Notes under the pieces: model-generated
The model's input: the letters and a program-made list of their open reading frames with translations, nothing else
What the model was told of the DNA's origin: nothing
The model's database searches: none
Position numbers and translations under genes: made by a program
Shown: positions 14,166 through 28,000 of the stretch, piece by piece
How positions within the stretch are numbered: position 1 is the first letter of the stretch
Layout: each line of letters starts with the position of its first letter
From: Rhododendron vialii
Taxonomy: Eukaryota; Streptophyta; Magnoliopsida; Ericales; Ericaceae
Assembly (NCBI RefSeq): GCF_030253575.1
Contig: NC_080568.1
Location: 12,337,001-12,401,000, forward strand
DNA length: 64,000 bases
Direction: 5' to 3'

Positions 14166-15403
14166 ACTCACAGCTAACTCCATGCGATATCCAACAGAAA
14201 AATGAAAATTGGTTGGCTTTTTCTCGGAAAATATATGTAAACCATATTAGCACCTGAGTCCAACTCAATTCTTTTCCCGTACACTCTATATATTATTGAT
14301 TGACAAAAAAAAAAAAAATCCTTTACTTTTTTCCGTCTAGTCTATATATCAAGCTCCATTGTCACCCATTGGATTGTCAACAACTACCCAACAATACAAG
14401 TCATCTCGTACTCATCCATTTATGAAGGGTATCCTCTCCCTCTTTAAAAAGAACGTCTTTCGCTCGCCCTTTCTCGGTGGACCATTGTGCCCTTGGTGGT
14501 TTTGGCTTTTTGGGGTGAAATCGTTGGGTGAAATTGTAAATTCAATTGTTGGGGTTAGTGGGCTACGTGTTTTGTTGTTGGGACATTGGGTGAAACGTGT
14601 TATGTTGCTGGGGCTTGCCGAGTTACGTGGCAGTAGGGACTGAATATTTGTGCTTGGATGGAGCTGAAAATATTTGTGCTTGGATGGAGCTGAAAGAGCA
14701 GGAGGATATCATCATGCAGAGAAGAGAGAGAGTGAGTTAGAGACAAGGTTTTGGCAAGTACTGTCGCAGATTTTATCAGTTGCTGCTTCTTGGTTTTTTC
14801 CTCTTTGCTTCTGGGATTTGCTCTGGTTGTTTTGCTCTGTTCAGTTGCTTGGGTGTCCTTGTGCTTATTGGTGAGAGGTAATGCTCCTCTGGTAATTTCT
14901 CGGTATGTTTGATGGTTTCCCAGTTTGATTTGTGTTTGACGAGGTGGTTTTCCAGTTTGGTTTGTGTTGGTAGAGTCATTTAGTGCAAGTGTTTGTAGAG
15001 TTTTTTTTAGGGGTATTCTATGTGTGTTTGCATGTGCGGTTTTTCCCTGGAGTGCTTTGTTTTTTTGCTTTCTGTATTGTTGATTTTGTGGTTTATGTGC
15101 TCGATGAGGATGATATTTCGTTTTTGCTATTTTGGTATTGTTGCATGTGTTCTATGTAAAAAAAGTAAAGTTAAATTCATTTGCATTATTTTCTCAATTC
15201 CAATAGAATGTTAGGTTATTCATTACATGTGAAAATCTTGACTAAAAATCCATGGTTAAGTGATTACACTGTCTAAAAATCCATGCAGTTAGCCATGTGG
15301 AATTACTTTCGACATATGTTACTTTGCCACTGCCATAGATTAATTCATATAGTATTAATTTACGAGCGTGAATGTTTAATTCTAAGTTTTGTGTTTCAGC
15401 AAT
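14166..15403. other. Upstream region of the B3-like gene
   Basis: No coding exon was identified. A TATA-like CTATATATCA occurs at about 14340-14350. The stretch at 14660-14900 could be a 5'-UTR exon followed by a GT-rich intron that ends at the AG just before 15400, but this is not firm. Confidence 0.35.
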
Positions 15404-16852
15404 ATGGTTGTCCGTGTTCCATTTCGCCGGTGGCTACATGTCAAGTATAGGAATTCTGAAACTTTACATGGTGGGTTTTATTGTCTCCTTCCTATTCAAG
15501 GTCGAAGGGTGATTGCTGCTGTTGCAAGGTATCGACGGCCTGGTCAGTTAGAGTACAAGGCATATAGTATTTTTGTGCGCGAGTATGCGGAGATATTGGG
15601 TTTGGGGGAGAATTTGATATGGGCTACACGTGAAGATTTGGTGAAATTGCTGGATGCTCTTGTTCATAATTCATACACATGTCATAGTACGCCAGGTATT
15701 TGTTTAGTTTCGTAGACATGATAGATTAAGTTGCATAATTTACACATACATCAAGTCATATTGTATATGAATTTTATGATGGTGCTCTAAATGCCAAATA
15801 CTGACATTGTTCGTACTATTGATACTTTTTAACTTTTGTAGGTGTTGGACGATGTTGGTATATTAAGCATATGTCCCAACTTTATGCTTCTGCTCCAACT
15901 ATGGTCTGTTTGTTGAATTCATTATTATTATGATTACTACAATCAGTCATTTGCAATTCATATGTGATTATTTCTATGGTGTTAATTTGTAAAAATGTAT
16001 TATTTGGCTTTGATTAGTTATTGCCTGAAGGTTTACGCGTCTCTTTTGAGGGTATTGGTAGAACTACTTGGATTTTGATAAGACACGGTTCTAAAGCTTG
16101 GCCTATCGAAGTTGTGAACGCTGTGATGCAGAATGGTTGGCATGAATTCCGCACAGCTCATCGTATTGGAATTAACTATAAGCTTATCTTAACATGTGAG
16201 CGGAGATGGGTTTTCAATGCAATAATTCTTGACCAGAATAATGTTGAGGTCTCATATGATTGGACAATGTTGCTGAATCAACATTGGCGGGAATTCCATT
16301 CTCATCAAGGTAAGTAATGTTAAACAAAATGGTATAGTCTAAAGTTTACCATACCAAGTGATATTGATTAATTTGGTGAGGTTAATATTCATGGTCACAT
16401 TTATGCCATTAGGTAATTTTATAACGGCTTGTCCACCATCGATAATGCAACATAATCTGCCACTCATAAAGTCTGGATATTGGTGTATTCCACAAGCCAA
16501 TTATCGTCGGGTATGATTCAAGTACTCAGTCTTTCTACCTCAGTTTTATTCCATATATTCGTAAATTAATAGCTTCATCAAATGTATGTATATACAGGAG
16601 TTTGAAACTAAGCTCCAGCCCGTGCTTGAAGATCTCAATTTGGAGACTGTTTCAATTCGAATGGGAAGCAGAACTTGGTCCATAACTGTTGATGATGCAC
16701 ATCTGAATGCTGCTATGTTTAATTTATTCCTGGATGCTTTGGACCTCCAACTTTATGATTATGTGTTCATCACTATGTTCCCAAACCTTGACGTTAGAGT
16801 TGTCATCCTTGATGCTGCAAATGATAGGGAAAGGATCTATGACTGGTTTTAG
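15404..16852 (+). CDS. B3-like (REM-like) multi-exon gene, 332 residues
   Basis: Exons 15404-15695, 15842-15903, 16018-16309, 16413-16510 and 16598-16852 join in phase with GT-AG junctions to 999 nt. The ATG follows an AG acceptor at 15398-15399. Residues 1-97 are basic and unrecognised. Residues 119-200 resemble a plant B3 DNA-binding fold: LLPEGLRVSFEG, then a W-I-L strand, KAWPIEV, an NGWHEF turn, and strands ending RWVFNAIILD. The C-terminal exon repeats this plan more weakly (TVSIRMGSRTWSITV, then DVRVVILDA). Known B3/REM proteins bind DNA and act in the nucleus; that role here is inference from shape only. Every exon is open, with no stops or frameshifts, despite lying inside a transposon. 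It could be a captured host gene, a transposon-encoded accessory protein, or Helitron cargo if the Helitron 5' end lies further upstream than I think. Confidence 0.7.
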
Positions 16853-17689
16853 TGTGCACTTCATGGCTACTGCTTTTGGAATGTTATGCAAGGAGGAATG
16901 AAGAATCTTTAGATGGTTTTCTGTTTTTTTTGGGGGAGGCCTAGCAGTGCTAATTTATTTTTGTCCTGCCATTGGGGTTGTATTTTGTGGCATCATGAAT
17001 TTCTGTTAAGAGACTCTGATAGAATATGTTAGATATGTGTTGGCCTCTTGGAAAGTAATCAGGAAACAATATGAAAATTTATGAACGTGTCTTTGCGTAA
17101 ACTGTATTGTTTTTCTATATATACAAGTGGTAATATATGTTCACCCTATGAATTGTTTTCGTTGGGTTTCATTGTGGCATTTGGCTGCATACTGCTACTT
17201 AAGAATGATCCAACTAATAAATGAACTGCTGTAGAAATTTATATGCCAAATATTCCTTGCAGAAATTTATGTGCTTGATTCTGTTATGCATCAAAGGCAT
17301 AGCTCATGCTATATCTGGAAGTGCAACAGTTCGAATAGGGCATGCTGCTATAGAAAGGTAGAGGAATCAGCAAGAATGAATTGTGTTATGCTTCAAAGAG
17401 ATAGCTCATACTATATATCTAAAAGTGCAACAATTCCAACAGGGCATGCTCCTGCACAAACACATTCAAAGAAAGAGGAATGAAATTCTTATGGGACTTT
17501 CAAAACCTGTTATTTTGACCACTTCTGAACCTGCACAGCAAATTGAATGATCCGAACCTTCACTTGAGTAGTTGCTCACAACATGAGGAATTTACAAATT
17601 AAGAGTTGAATATTGAAAATTATTAGAATTGTAGCTCATATGTTAAATATGAAAAGCTACTACGAAGTTTTAGAAAGAAGGCCAGATGC

Positions 17690-17870
17690 CGGAGCGTAGC
17701 AGAACGGAACGAGTGGAGTGAAGCGCAACGAGTGGAGTGGAGCGGAGCGACGGCATCTGGGCATCGCCGATGATCCAGTGAAAGTAAATTGGGCTGAAGG
17801 CCCAAGTGTTTCGCAATTGGGGGGTGCGGGGGGCATCGCCCCCCGCGGTACGGTACGGTACAATATCATA
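17690..17870. repeat. GC-rich hairpin island
   Basis: Sharp GC-rich block in AT-rich surroundings. It contains GCGGGGGGC-ATC-GCCCCCCGC, a perfect 9-bp stem at about 17826-17846, followed by three CGGTAC units, and upstream a series of AACGAGTGGAGTG-like repeats. It probably comes from an LTR or other transposon; the source was not identified. Confidence 0.6.
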
Positions 17871-19081
17871 CAAGGATATTTTTAAGATACAAGGGTATAC
17901 TCTAAGCGTTTACTTTTTAGCTTTAGTTCTAAAGTAATGCTAATTTTACTTAACTTAGTGTATTAAAAGCTCAGCTTATTAACCCTTAAGTTTAAATTTT
18001 TAGCTCATTGAATAAATAAACTGAGTTTCTCACGACTTAATTTGATTCGGCTCATTTGCACTCTTGTCTAGCACTTATATACTCTAAGCCTTTACTTTTT
18101 AATTCTACCTCTTGAGTAATGCTGCTTTTTTACTCCACCTTAATCATAGATTTGTTACTTATACCGTTAACTTTTGCCACGTTATTATTCTATATCTTAC
18201 TTCATACTTCACCTCTTTAACTCTACCCCTTGATGTTTCTAAGTGAGATCCAAGAGAGCTCTGAATCAAATCTGCAATACAACTGTTGTACTCTACCTTA
18301 GCCACGTGCTTTGCCAATTAGTTAATCTTCTGCTTCCAATTCTTTCTGTTTAACTTTACAAGTCTTCACCATTTGCCCCTAAAAACCAAAGCTTTGCCAC
18401 ATGCTTTTTCCAGGCACTCACCCCTACTTTCAAAATCTTCTTCTCTGGTTTTATTATTTTGCAGCATTTCAGCGAAAAGAACTACTGTCAAGCCCTCAGT
18501 TTGTCATGCAACTGATAGAATAAGAGGTTTGCTTCGATCTGCTACCAATCCAGTCTTCCCCTAATTCAGTTTCTTTGGACTAATCCTCACTACTTTTACT
18601 CGCTGGTACATGTATTTTTTCCTTCCCCTCTCTCTCTCTCTGTTATCCCAGTTGTTTTCCCAGATCACTACATCAATTTTTCCCCTAATTTCATATATGT
18701 GCAATCACCTTTATGATACTGTAATTCGTTTCATTTGATATGAAACAGTTACACTTTGTTTGCATGTCACTTCTATAGAGCATGCATGTTTAGATCATCC
18801 ATTTTTTAAATTGTAGGATGCTATAAGCTTAATTTTAGCAAGCTTTGGGCTTAATTTCTGCATATGACATCCATGTATGCCATGCATGTATACCATCTGC
18901 AAAGATAGCCCAAACAACAAAATGAGACTCAAATAAGTAAGGGTGAATCTACTTTGAGACTCTCAAACTGAACTTCTGAACTCCTATGTGCAACCGCCTG
19001 AAACTTCAAGTGCCCATGAGAATTGTGCCATACATTTGGGAATACATTCCCCCTATAATCCTGGGTCTCAATCTCACTGAG

Positions 19082-19961
19082 CAAGGCTCAAAACCATGTA
19101 ATGCTATAAAAAAAAAAAATATCACAAGTTATTTTGTTGTTGATCAAGCATTTGGCTCAGTTTAGGTAAATGCACTGTTTTATTACAAAATTCAAATGCA
19201 ACTGCATTGAGCAAGCCTCAAAACGATGTAATGCTATAGAAACCAGAACTGGCACCGTAGGATACAAAAGAGAACATCTGAACAAAACAGCAAGTTGCTG
19301 GACTGAACTCGATACCAGCAGAACAGCAGCAGCTCGTACGTAGATAAAAACACATTAACTTATCTAGCTTTAGTTGAGCTGGACAGGATTACTAACTGCC
19401 ACCAGTGACTGAATTATAGATAACAGGCAGAAAAGAGTTTCTGAAAACAGTAGTATTGCATGTTGCAGTCTGAAAACAGCAACCATTACAGTGCCAGTAG
19501 CAGCAGCACTAGAACAGCAGCTGCCCGCTAATATAAGATACAAAGGACTTTTTTCGTTTAGTATTGCTTTGGCTTCGCCGTATCTTGCTGGCCCGAAAGC
19601 TACCGCAACTAAACAAAAAGAAAATGAATGAAGGAAGAAGGCATTAGCATTGGAAAGACTACAGAGGCATTCCGGGCCAACTAGCATTTAGCTCAGTTAG
19701 ATTAAATGCACTGTTTCTTGTCCTAACACTATGCACAGTTAACTAAGCTAATGATATCTGCCATGCTGGCGCGAAAGCTACCGCAACTAAACAAAAAGAA
19801 AATGAATGAAGGAAGGAGGCAATAGCATTAGAAAGACTACAAAGGCATTCCGGACCGACTAGCATTTAGCTCAGTTTCCTCCCAATGCTCCTGTCACTGA
19901 ACAACTTTATGTCTATTGCATTTGTTATCTGAACAACTTTATGTCTATTGCATTTGTTATC
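19082..19961. repeat. Short direct duplications in the Helitron leader
   Basis: Three sets are seen. GAGCAAG(G/C)CTCAAAAC(C/G)ATGTAATGCTATA occurs near 19079 and 19208. A segment of about 105 bp at 19592-19697 starting CGAAAGCTACCGCAACTAAA recurs at 19770-19875 with a few changes. A 32-bp unit containing GAACAACTTTATGTCTATTG is repeated in tandem at about 19898-19961. Confidence 0.8.
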
Positions 19962-20091
19962 GTTATGCATCTATATTCATAGTTATTCTCATAAGATATA
20001 TACATATACATATACATATATACAATATCTAACGTCCAAAAAAACATTACTCTAACTGAACTGTTAATAGTTTCATAGCGATTAAACCAAA

Positions 20092-23000
20092 ATGTCTCAA
20101 AACAAGCGTGTGAGAATGCCATATTGTCAATTATCACAAGAAGAAAAGGACAGGATAAACGCACGAAGGAGAGCTTTATATGCAGAAAAAAGATCGCGAC
20201 ATGAAAATACATTCATACCAGTTCAGATACAAGGACAAGTAAGTGCAGAAGAAAATATTGAGTCAAGCTTACCTAACAGCTACATAGGAGATAATACTTA
20301 CAATGAGGAGGAACTGGTTTATGACCATAATACTACTGCTATGGATCCTCTGGGAGTACCATCAACTTCAACAGGTCATAACAAATGTATGATATCTCAA
20401 AACTTTGCGTACTTTATTCAATGCTATAAATACATGTATTCATTAAAATTTAATATTCCTTTGTAAGATAGAATTGATAATGCTTCAAATTATACTATTC
20501 ATGTAGCAGTAAACACTTTGATGCCTCTACAAACTCTACAGCAGCGAACTATACCAACTGAAGTATACAAATTACCACATGTGCAAGATTGCCGACATTG
20601 TGGTGCAAAAAAATTTCCTTATGAAACAGCCAAATTCTGCTGTTCTGGAGGAGAAGTTCGTCTTTATCCAACTGCTATTCCTTTTGAGCTCCAACAATTA
20701 TACTCAGGTGCAGGTCCAGATTCTATGCATTTCCTGCAGTACATAAAACCCTACAATGAGATTCTCGCATTTACCTCGATGGGTGTCCATCTGGATCCAG
20801 CATTTGCAAAGCGAGTTAATGGAATTTACACTTTCCGAGCACAAGGGCAAATCTATCATTTTATTGATAGTCTTTACCCTTCGGGACATATGCCATCATA
20901 TTTGCAGTTATATTTTTATGACACAGAGAAGGAGGCTGAACTGAGGATAGGTGATAAAGACAAATTACAACCCCGTATTATTTCAACCTTGATTGATCTG
21001 TTACAAGCAAATCCATATTCGCAGTTTTTTCGTGGTCTAAGGCATTTGCCAAATATTGATGAATGCCAAATCATTTTGAGAGCTGATCCTAAGATACAAG
21101 ACTACACTGCCTTGCCGCCAACTGTGCCACAAGTTGCCGCAATCTGGATAGAAAATGAACAAGCTGCGGAATTACAAGAGCGTGATATTATTGTTCAAAA
21201 ACATGATGGTCATAGTCAAACAATCAGTCATTATTATGGTTGTTACGATCCTCTTCAATATCCACTCCTATTTCCATTTGGAGAACCAGGATGGCATCAA
21301 GGAATCCAAAAAATTAAAACATCAAGTACCTCACAATCTTGTTTAGGACAAGGCAGAGTCTTACCAGCACAATCATCAACAGCAGAAGAGCTAATTGCCA
21401 ATGAAACAGCAGGTAAATCTGGTTACTTCCTCTATGCATTTGATTAGCTATATTAGCAAAAGAAGAAATATTTCTGAGTTATAGAAAAGCTGAAATCCTC
21501 TTATTGGTTTAGTTCGACAGGAAAATGCACGCAAAGGCAATATGGTTTCAGCCCGAGAGTTCTACACATATCGACTGCAGATCAGAAAAAATACCAACTC
21601 AATATTGTTAGAATCTGGACGACTTCTGCAGCAGTTCACAGTTGATATGTACGTAAAAATTGAGACTTTAAGATTAGACTACTTCAGAAATAGACAAGAA
21701 GAGATCCGAGCTGATTTATACCAAGGAATTGTTGATAGTATCGAGCATGGTGAATCTGATCCTTCTAAGATTGGCAAACGCATTGTTCTTCCAGGTAGTT
21801 TCATAGGAGGACCAAGGGATATGCGCAAGCGCTTTTTGGATGCAATGACTTTGGTGGAGAGGTATGGAAAACCTGATCTTTTCTTGACAATGACATGCAA
21901 TCCAAATTGGCAAGAAATAAAAGATCAGATGAAACCTCATGAAGAGGCTCAAAACAGACCTGATTTGTTGTCTAGAGTATTTAGGAGTAAGCTTGAACAC
22001 TTGCAAAAAGAAGTAGTACAAAATCAGCTCTTTGGTCCAGTGGCTGCATACACATTCGTGGTCGAATTCCAAAAAAGAGGTCTACCACATGTGCATATGT
22101 TGATCATACTGAAAAGCCTGTTCAAGCTTGACACAGTTGAGAAAATTGATGCAGTCATTTCAGCTGAATTACCAGATAAAAAGAAGTACCCATATTTGTA
22201 TGCAATTGTTCTAAAACATATGATGCATGGACCATGTGGGGAATTAGACATGAGAAGAGCATGCATGCAAAATGGAAAGTGTAAAAATCACTATCCAAGA
22301 AGCTACTGCACAGAAACTTCTATTGATAGTGATGGTTATCCAATGTATAAAAGACGTTCAACTGGAGAAGAAGTACACATTCGCGGTCAGATGCTCGACA
22401 ACAGATGGGTTGTGCCATATAATCCTTATTTGTTAGCTATGTTTGATTGCCATATTAATGTTGAAGTATGCTCCACTATCAAGGCAGTCAAATATCTCTA
22501 CAAATATATATACAAGGGACATGACAAAATTATCTATCGCTTGGTCACATCAAAATTTCCTGAAGACATAGATGAGATCCAGCAATTCCAAGCAGCAAGA
22601 TGGATATCTCCCCCAGAAGCAATATGGCGAATATATCGATTTGCTCTACATGAGATTCAGCCCGCTGTTATCAATTTGCAGCTACACTTAGAAGGCTGCC
22701 AACTGATTCCATTAAAGAAAGATACAAATTTGCAGAATATAATTGATAATGATTTCTTATCAAGAACAATGCTCACACAATTCTTCTGGATGAATGCTCA
22801 TAATGACAAGGCAAAGTCATTACAACTGCTATATAGAGACTTCCCATAGCACTTTGTATGGACTGGTTCATCCAAAACATGGACAGAGCGAAAACAACAA
22901 CATGTCATTGGCCGAATTGTCACAGCAAATCCAACCGAAGGTGAAAGATATTATCTCCGACTACTGCTCACCTATATTCGAGCACCTACTTCCTATGCAC

Positions 23001-24841
23001 ATCTCAAAACAGTCAATGGGGTCACCTTTAGTTCATATAGGGAAGCAGCTATTAGTCATGGTTTATTAGAAGATGACAATAGCAATGAAAAGTGTATGGA
23101 GGAGGCATGCTTATATCGAATGCCATTATCATTACGACAACTATTCTGTACTATTCTCGTCTATTGTGCTCCAGTGAATCCATTGGAACTATTCTTCAAA
23201 TTTGAAGACGATATGACAGAAGACTATGTCTCCATACAAAAGCTCACCAGAGATGCTGCACGACAAGTTTTACTCAAAGCGTTAAATGCAGAGCTTGAAT
23301 CTATGGGCAAAAAGCTACACGATTATCAATTATCCCATCTTCTTATTTCTGATTCGACAGAGAAAGCAATCCCAAAAGAAGTACAAGATGAAATGAATAT
23401 CCAAATATCAGAAGATGATCTACGAGCCCCAAGTTTATTAAATGTGGAACAGGCAACAGCTTTCAAGGAAATTCTCACAGCTGTTCTCAATCAAAATCCC
23501 AAAAGCTTCTTTATCGATGGTCCTGGAGGTACTGGCAAAACATTCCTTTACCGAGCATTGCTTGCAAAGGTTCGTTCGCAACGTTTAATTGCACTAGCAA
23601 CAGCCACCTCTGGAGTTGCAGCATCAATTTTACCAAATGGAAGAACAGCCCATTCCCGCTTCAAAATCCCAATTGATGGTGATGTTAAACTCTGCTGTGG
23701 CATTTCAAAGCAGTCTGGTCTAGCTACTCTTATTAAACAAGCTGTACTTATCATTTGGGATGAAGCATCAATGGCAAAGAAGGAATCAATCGAAGCCTTG
23801 GATTACCTCCTACGTGATCTTACAGAAAATGATACATTATTTGGAGGAAAAGTTGTGGTATTGGGAGGTGATTTCAGGCAAGTGCTACCTGTTATACCTA
23901 AAGGAACAAAGATTGACTGCATTAATGCAAGCTTAGTCAGATCATACATATGGCCAGCACTCATCAAGTTCAAACTAAAGGAAAATATGCGCGCAAAGAC
24001 TGACCCAGCATTCAGTCGATATATTCTACGAGTTGGAAATGGCCTAGAAAAGGAAAATGACATGGGAGAAATTAACTTGCCATCATTCCTAATCCTACAA
24101 CCAACCACAACAATGCAGCCTTTGAACCAGCTAATCCAATTTGTTTTCCCCTCCTTTGACCTACACGGATTAGACCCACTTTCTTTAACCAACTCTGCCA
24201 TCCTCACACCCAAAAACCTAGCAGTTGATGAAATTAATGAAGCAATCATTGCCAAATTCCCAGGGAAAGAGCAGACATACTTAAGTTTCGACGAAGCATC
24301 TGATCCTACTCAACAAGGGCTCTATATCGACTTCCTCAATTCCGTAACACCTCAAGGAATGCCATCGCATCATTTGAGTCTAAAAAGGAACAGCCCAATT
24401 TTGCTACTTAGAAACATAAATCCTTCGCAAGGATTATGTAATGGCACAAGATTGATATGCAAAGAATTCAAAAGCCATCTGATTACTGCTCAAATCGCAG
24501 TTGGTGAACGGAAAGGCACTACAATTTTCATACCAAGGATCCCTTTACAGCCAAATGAGCCTCATCATTACCCAGTGCAGTTCACACGTCGCCAATTCCC
24601 TGTGAGAACATGTTTCGCTATGACAATAAATAAAGCCCAGGGTCAGACATTAAGTACTGTTGGTATATACTTACCTGAGCCAGTTTTTGCTCATGGACAG
24701 CTCTATGTCGCTTTATCTCGAGCAACAACAGCAGCCAAAATACGAGTCCATGCCAGCCAATCACAAAAAGACACATTACCACGCTACCAGACTAAGAATA
24801 TTGTATATAAGGAGCTGTTACAAGAAGCTAATTGCTTATAA
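20092..24841 (+). pseudogene. Helitron RepHel (HUH replicase + Pif1-like helicase), one in-frame stop
   Basis: Exons 20092-20374, 20510-21412 and 21513-24841, with in-phase GT-AG junctions, would encode about 1504 residues. The N-terminus has the EEKDRINARRRALYAEKR region common in Helitron proteins. Rolling-circle motifs are present: TMTCNPNW near 21890, the two-histidine RGLPHVHM near 22077, and the two-tyrosine KYLYKYIYKG near 22490. The helicase part has Walker A GPGGTGKT (about 23520), Walker B IIWDEAS (about 23752), GGDFRQ, and a C-terminal INKAQGQT...YVALSRA motif. The single defect is TAG at 22847-22849, in frame, between replicase and helicase; downstream reading continues in the same frame to 24841. 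As it stands the replicase and helicase would be separated. Confidence 0.9.
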
Positions 24842-25095
24842 TTACAGCAGATAAGTTCCAATAAAAAGCATAGATACATAAATAGTGAAAGGATCAAAAA
24901 GGTATATTTCATATCATTCATTCATTTATGCATCTAATTGCATACTGTTGATCTTCTACTTTCGATGCTTCTATAGAAACATTGTAATTTTTACCATAGA
25001 ATCAACATACTATCCTGCTCAATTGTAATATTCTTCATTTCTCACTTGATTACTTACCCTATCTCCTTGAATCCATCATAATTTCACAGGTCTGG

Positions 25096-28000
25096 ATGGC
25101 TCCAAACATCATACCGCTAAAAGATATCACTCTCACAACTAGAAACTACACAATCCAAGCTATGGTGATTGAAAAAAACATTCCAAGAATGTCAAAAACC
25201 AGCTCTTCCCTATATCAAAGAATCATGTTGCAGGACAAAGAGGTAATACTCACAATAATTCCATGACCATTCCTTACATAAATGCAGTCATAAATACTCT
25301 ATGAATTTATGCCATTGTAAACTCTTCCATTGAATAGGGAAACAAAATGCAAGCAACGGTGTTTGGATACAACATCAAAATTCTGGAAAGTTCACTCAAG
25401 CTATACCATACGTACTCCATAACAAATGCTACTGTTGGTGAAACTCCAGAAATGTTCCGCTTTTTGGAGAATAAGACTCAATTATCAATCAATGCACGCA
25501 CACCAGTTGAAGAAATGCAGATTGATGGACTCACAATGAGGACAATCAAATATGACTTTACTCCAATCGCTGCTCTCCAGCAAATCAAGCACCCTGATCC
25601 AAAGCTAGGTAACTTTCTATACTTATCAATTTGCATAAATGATAAACGATTCATATCTCCATGATATTACAGATGTCGTGTTTGCAATTCTCAATGTTGG
25701 ACCACGGAAATTCATAAACCACTCATATGTCGTCGATGTTCGAATAGTTGATCAAAGGTAAGCACTACATAAAAACACTAATACTATCCAATGGTTATAT
25801 GACTAACACTGCTAACTGCACTACTGTGAAATTTTGCTAGCTTCCAACCTTCAATCCTATCACTTTGGGACCAATTCTCAGAATATGAAGCACATGCAAT
25901 GGCAAATTTACCAGGCACTTTTCCTGTGGCAATTGGTCTACGACTGAAAACTTCAAAATACTATGGTACTCTAATGTTTACTTACAGCATTTAATACCAC
26001 ATTTCTCACATCAATCCTCACACAATTATGAAAATACAGGTCGAACACTTGCCACACGGAACTCATCAAGTTTCATCTTTGACGTACTAATACCAGAGGC
26101 AACTGCACTACAGTCATGGTAACTACTACAACACCTAAACCATAAAGAGTCTATACAGCATTAATGTGTCAATTCAAAGAATAGCAACAATAGACTCTAT
26201 TAACTAACTTCCCACTGTTGCAGGGCTGTAGCAAACACCAAAAAACTCAGAGAACTTGCAGCAACAGAACCAACACAAGTTCTGATACCAAACACAGAAG
26301 AAAATCCAGAAGATGATACCATCCAAATTGCTAACCTGCCCATATCAGTGGACAAGGTACTGCAAAAGCTAAAATGCAAAACTAAAAATAAAAACTTATG
26401 TGCATATATCTAACAAAACTGTACTGTTTTGGCAGAACTATAATAATAACTGTTCAAGTGTGTTGAGCTTCTGTGATATTTCACTTCATTTTGTACCTTT
26501 GGTCTAAACTACTACTTAAGTGGTGCTAATATAGCTAACCGCAATCAATTATTCTTCTATCATATTCTCTGACAATTTAGCCTAGATTTTGATTCTTTGC
26601 TTTAGAATGAATGCATGCTACAAATCACCAATTCAGCTTCAATCATACGAAGATAACAGCAAAAACAAAAATACCAGTGTTCTCTTAAGCTTTAAACCAT
26701 CACTTTCTAGCCCTAGCTCTTAGCCAATAAAACTTTGTCACTGCACCACTTACAATTTCAACCACCACCATATACGCTCACCTCATTCAACTTCCACTTT
26801 TTAGCTCCACCTCTCCACCTTTACAGTTATACAGCTATCACACTTTTGGTACAAAAAAAACCTCTCTCAGAGATTCACTTTCTCATCCAATTGATGCAAG
26901 CAAGCTCTAAAGCTGATTTGCTATTAACCTAGCCCTTCAATAACTGAACCAATGCTCATTAACCCTTAATTCTTTTAGTTTCTCATAGATATATTCTTTT
27001 TCCATTTTGTATCTTATATCAACTATTTCCCTATAGTAGCATATTAGCTTTACCATCCAATGCAAATATCTGCTATTTTACATTTCAATCAAGCAAATGT
27101 TTAACAACCATAGGCAAAAGTCTGTAGTCAATAAATGCACTATGTCTTCTTCATACAAAGTAAAGTAGTGATAACATGCTATGATATAGATTTCATCCTC
27201 TGCTCCATCAGTCTGTATTCCTAGCTCTGCTACTTCAATTTCCACTTTCTAGATGCCTAGCTTAAGCTTTAGAATGATAATGCAGTGACTATATTTACAG
27301 TAATAGCTTTCCCTTTCATACTACATATTAATTATTCTTAAGCCCTATGCAATCAATAATCAAACTAACCCTAAGCTTTCTTTCATTGTCATCCTATGCA
27401 GACACAATACCTCAATGTACAAGCCATAGTAAGAGTCACTGATTTTGGGCAAAACTTTTATTACCTAGCTTGTTCTATCTGCAAAAAGGCAACAAATGCA
27501 TATGGACACGAAGACTTTTGGTGCAACTACTGTAACCAAAAAGTGCCAGCACTCGCAAAGTTAAAAACCTTCCCACCACATTCATGCAATATCTCATTTA
27601 CAACACCAGAACTGAACGAAATTTTCCTTATTTGCAGGATCAAATTCAATGTCCAAATCACCGATCCGACTGGAACAATTGAGGCAGCAATCTTTTCAGA
27701 AATTGCAGCAGAGTTCTATAACATTACAGAAGCGGATGCAACCAATGTAAGAAAAATAAAGTTTATTCATTACAAGCAAACTCAACCACTTTACATTGAA
27801 AAAATATCTAACTACCAGCTAAATGCAGGGACAACTTGCCCTCCCAATACTTCACATGCTAGCTGAACCTAAGAAATGCCTCATCACATTGAAAGCTTAC
27901 ATGCACAATTATGCTGGGATCAGTCAACTCAAGTTCAATGTGCACACCATCTCTCTGGATAACAGCACAGAAACAGAAGACCGTTCAGAAGCACTACTTG

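Larger units (their letters stand above)
16853..20091. other. Non-coding stretch between the B3-like gene and RepHel
   Basis: Contains the presumed 3' UTR of the B3-like gene, a short duplicated segment near 17271-17460, a GC-rich hairpin island (17690-17870), and AT-rich DNA with several short direct duplications that probably forms the Helitron leader. The Helitron 5' terminus (a TC after an A) should be here but could not be fixed. A TCTCTCTCTC pyrimidine stretch occurs near 18631. Confidence 0.5.

Noticed and set aside
14290-14350. TCTATATATTATTG and TCTATATATCAAG as the Helitron 5' end
   Set aside because: Neither is preceded by A as the AT-target rule requires, so the 5' end is left open.
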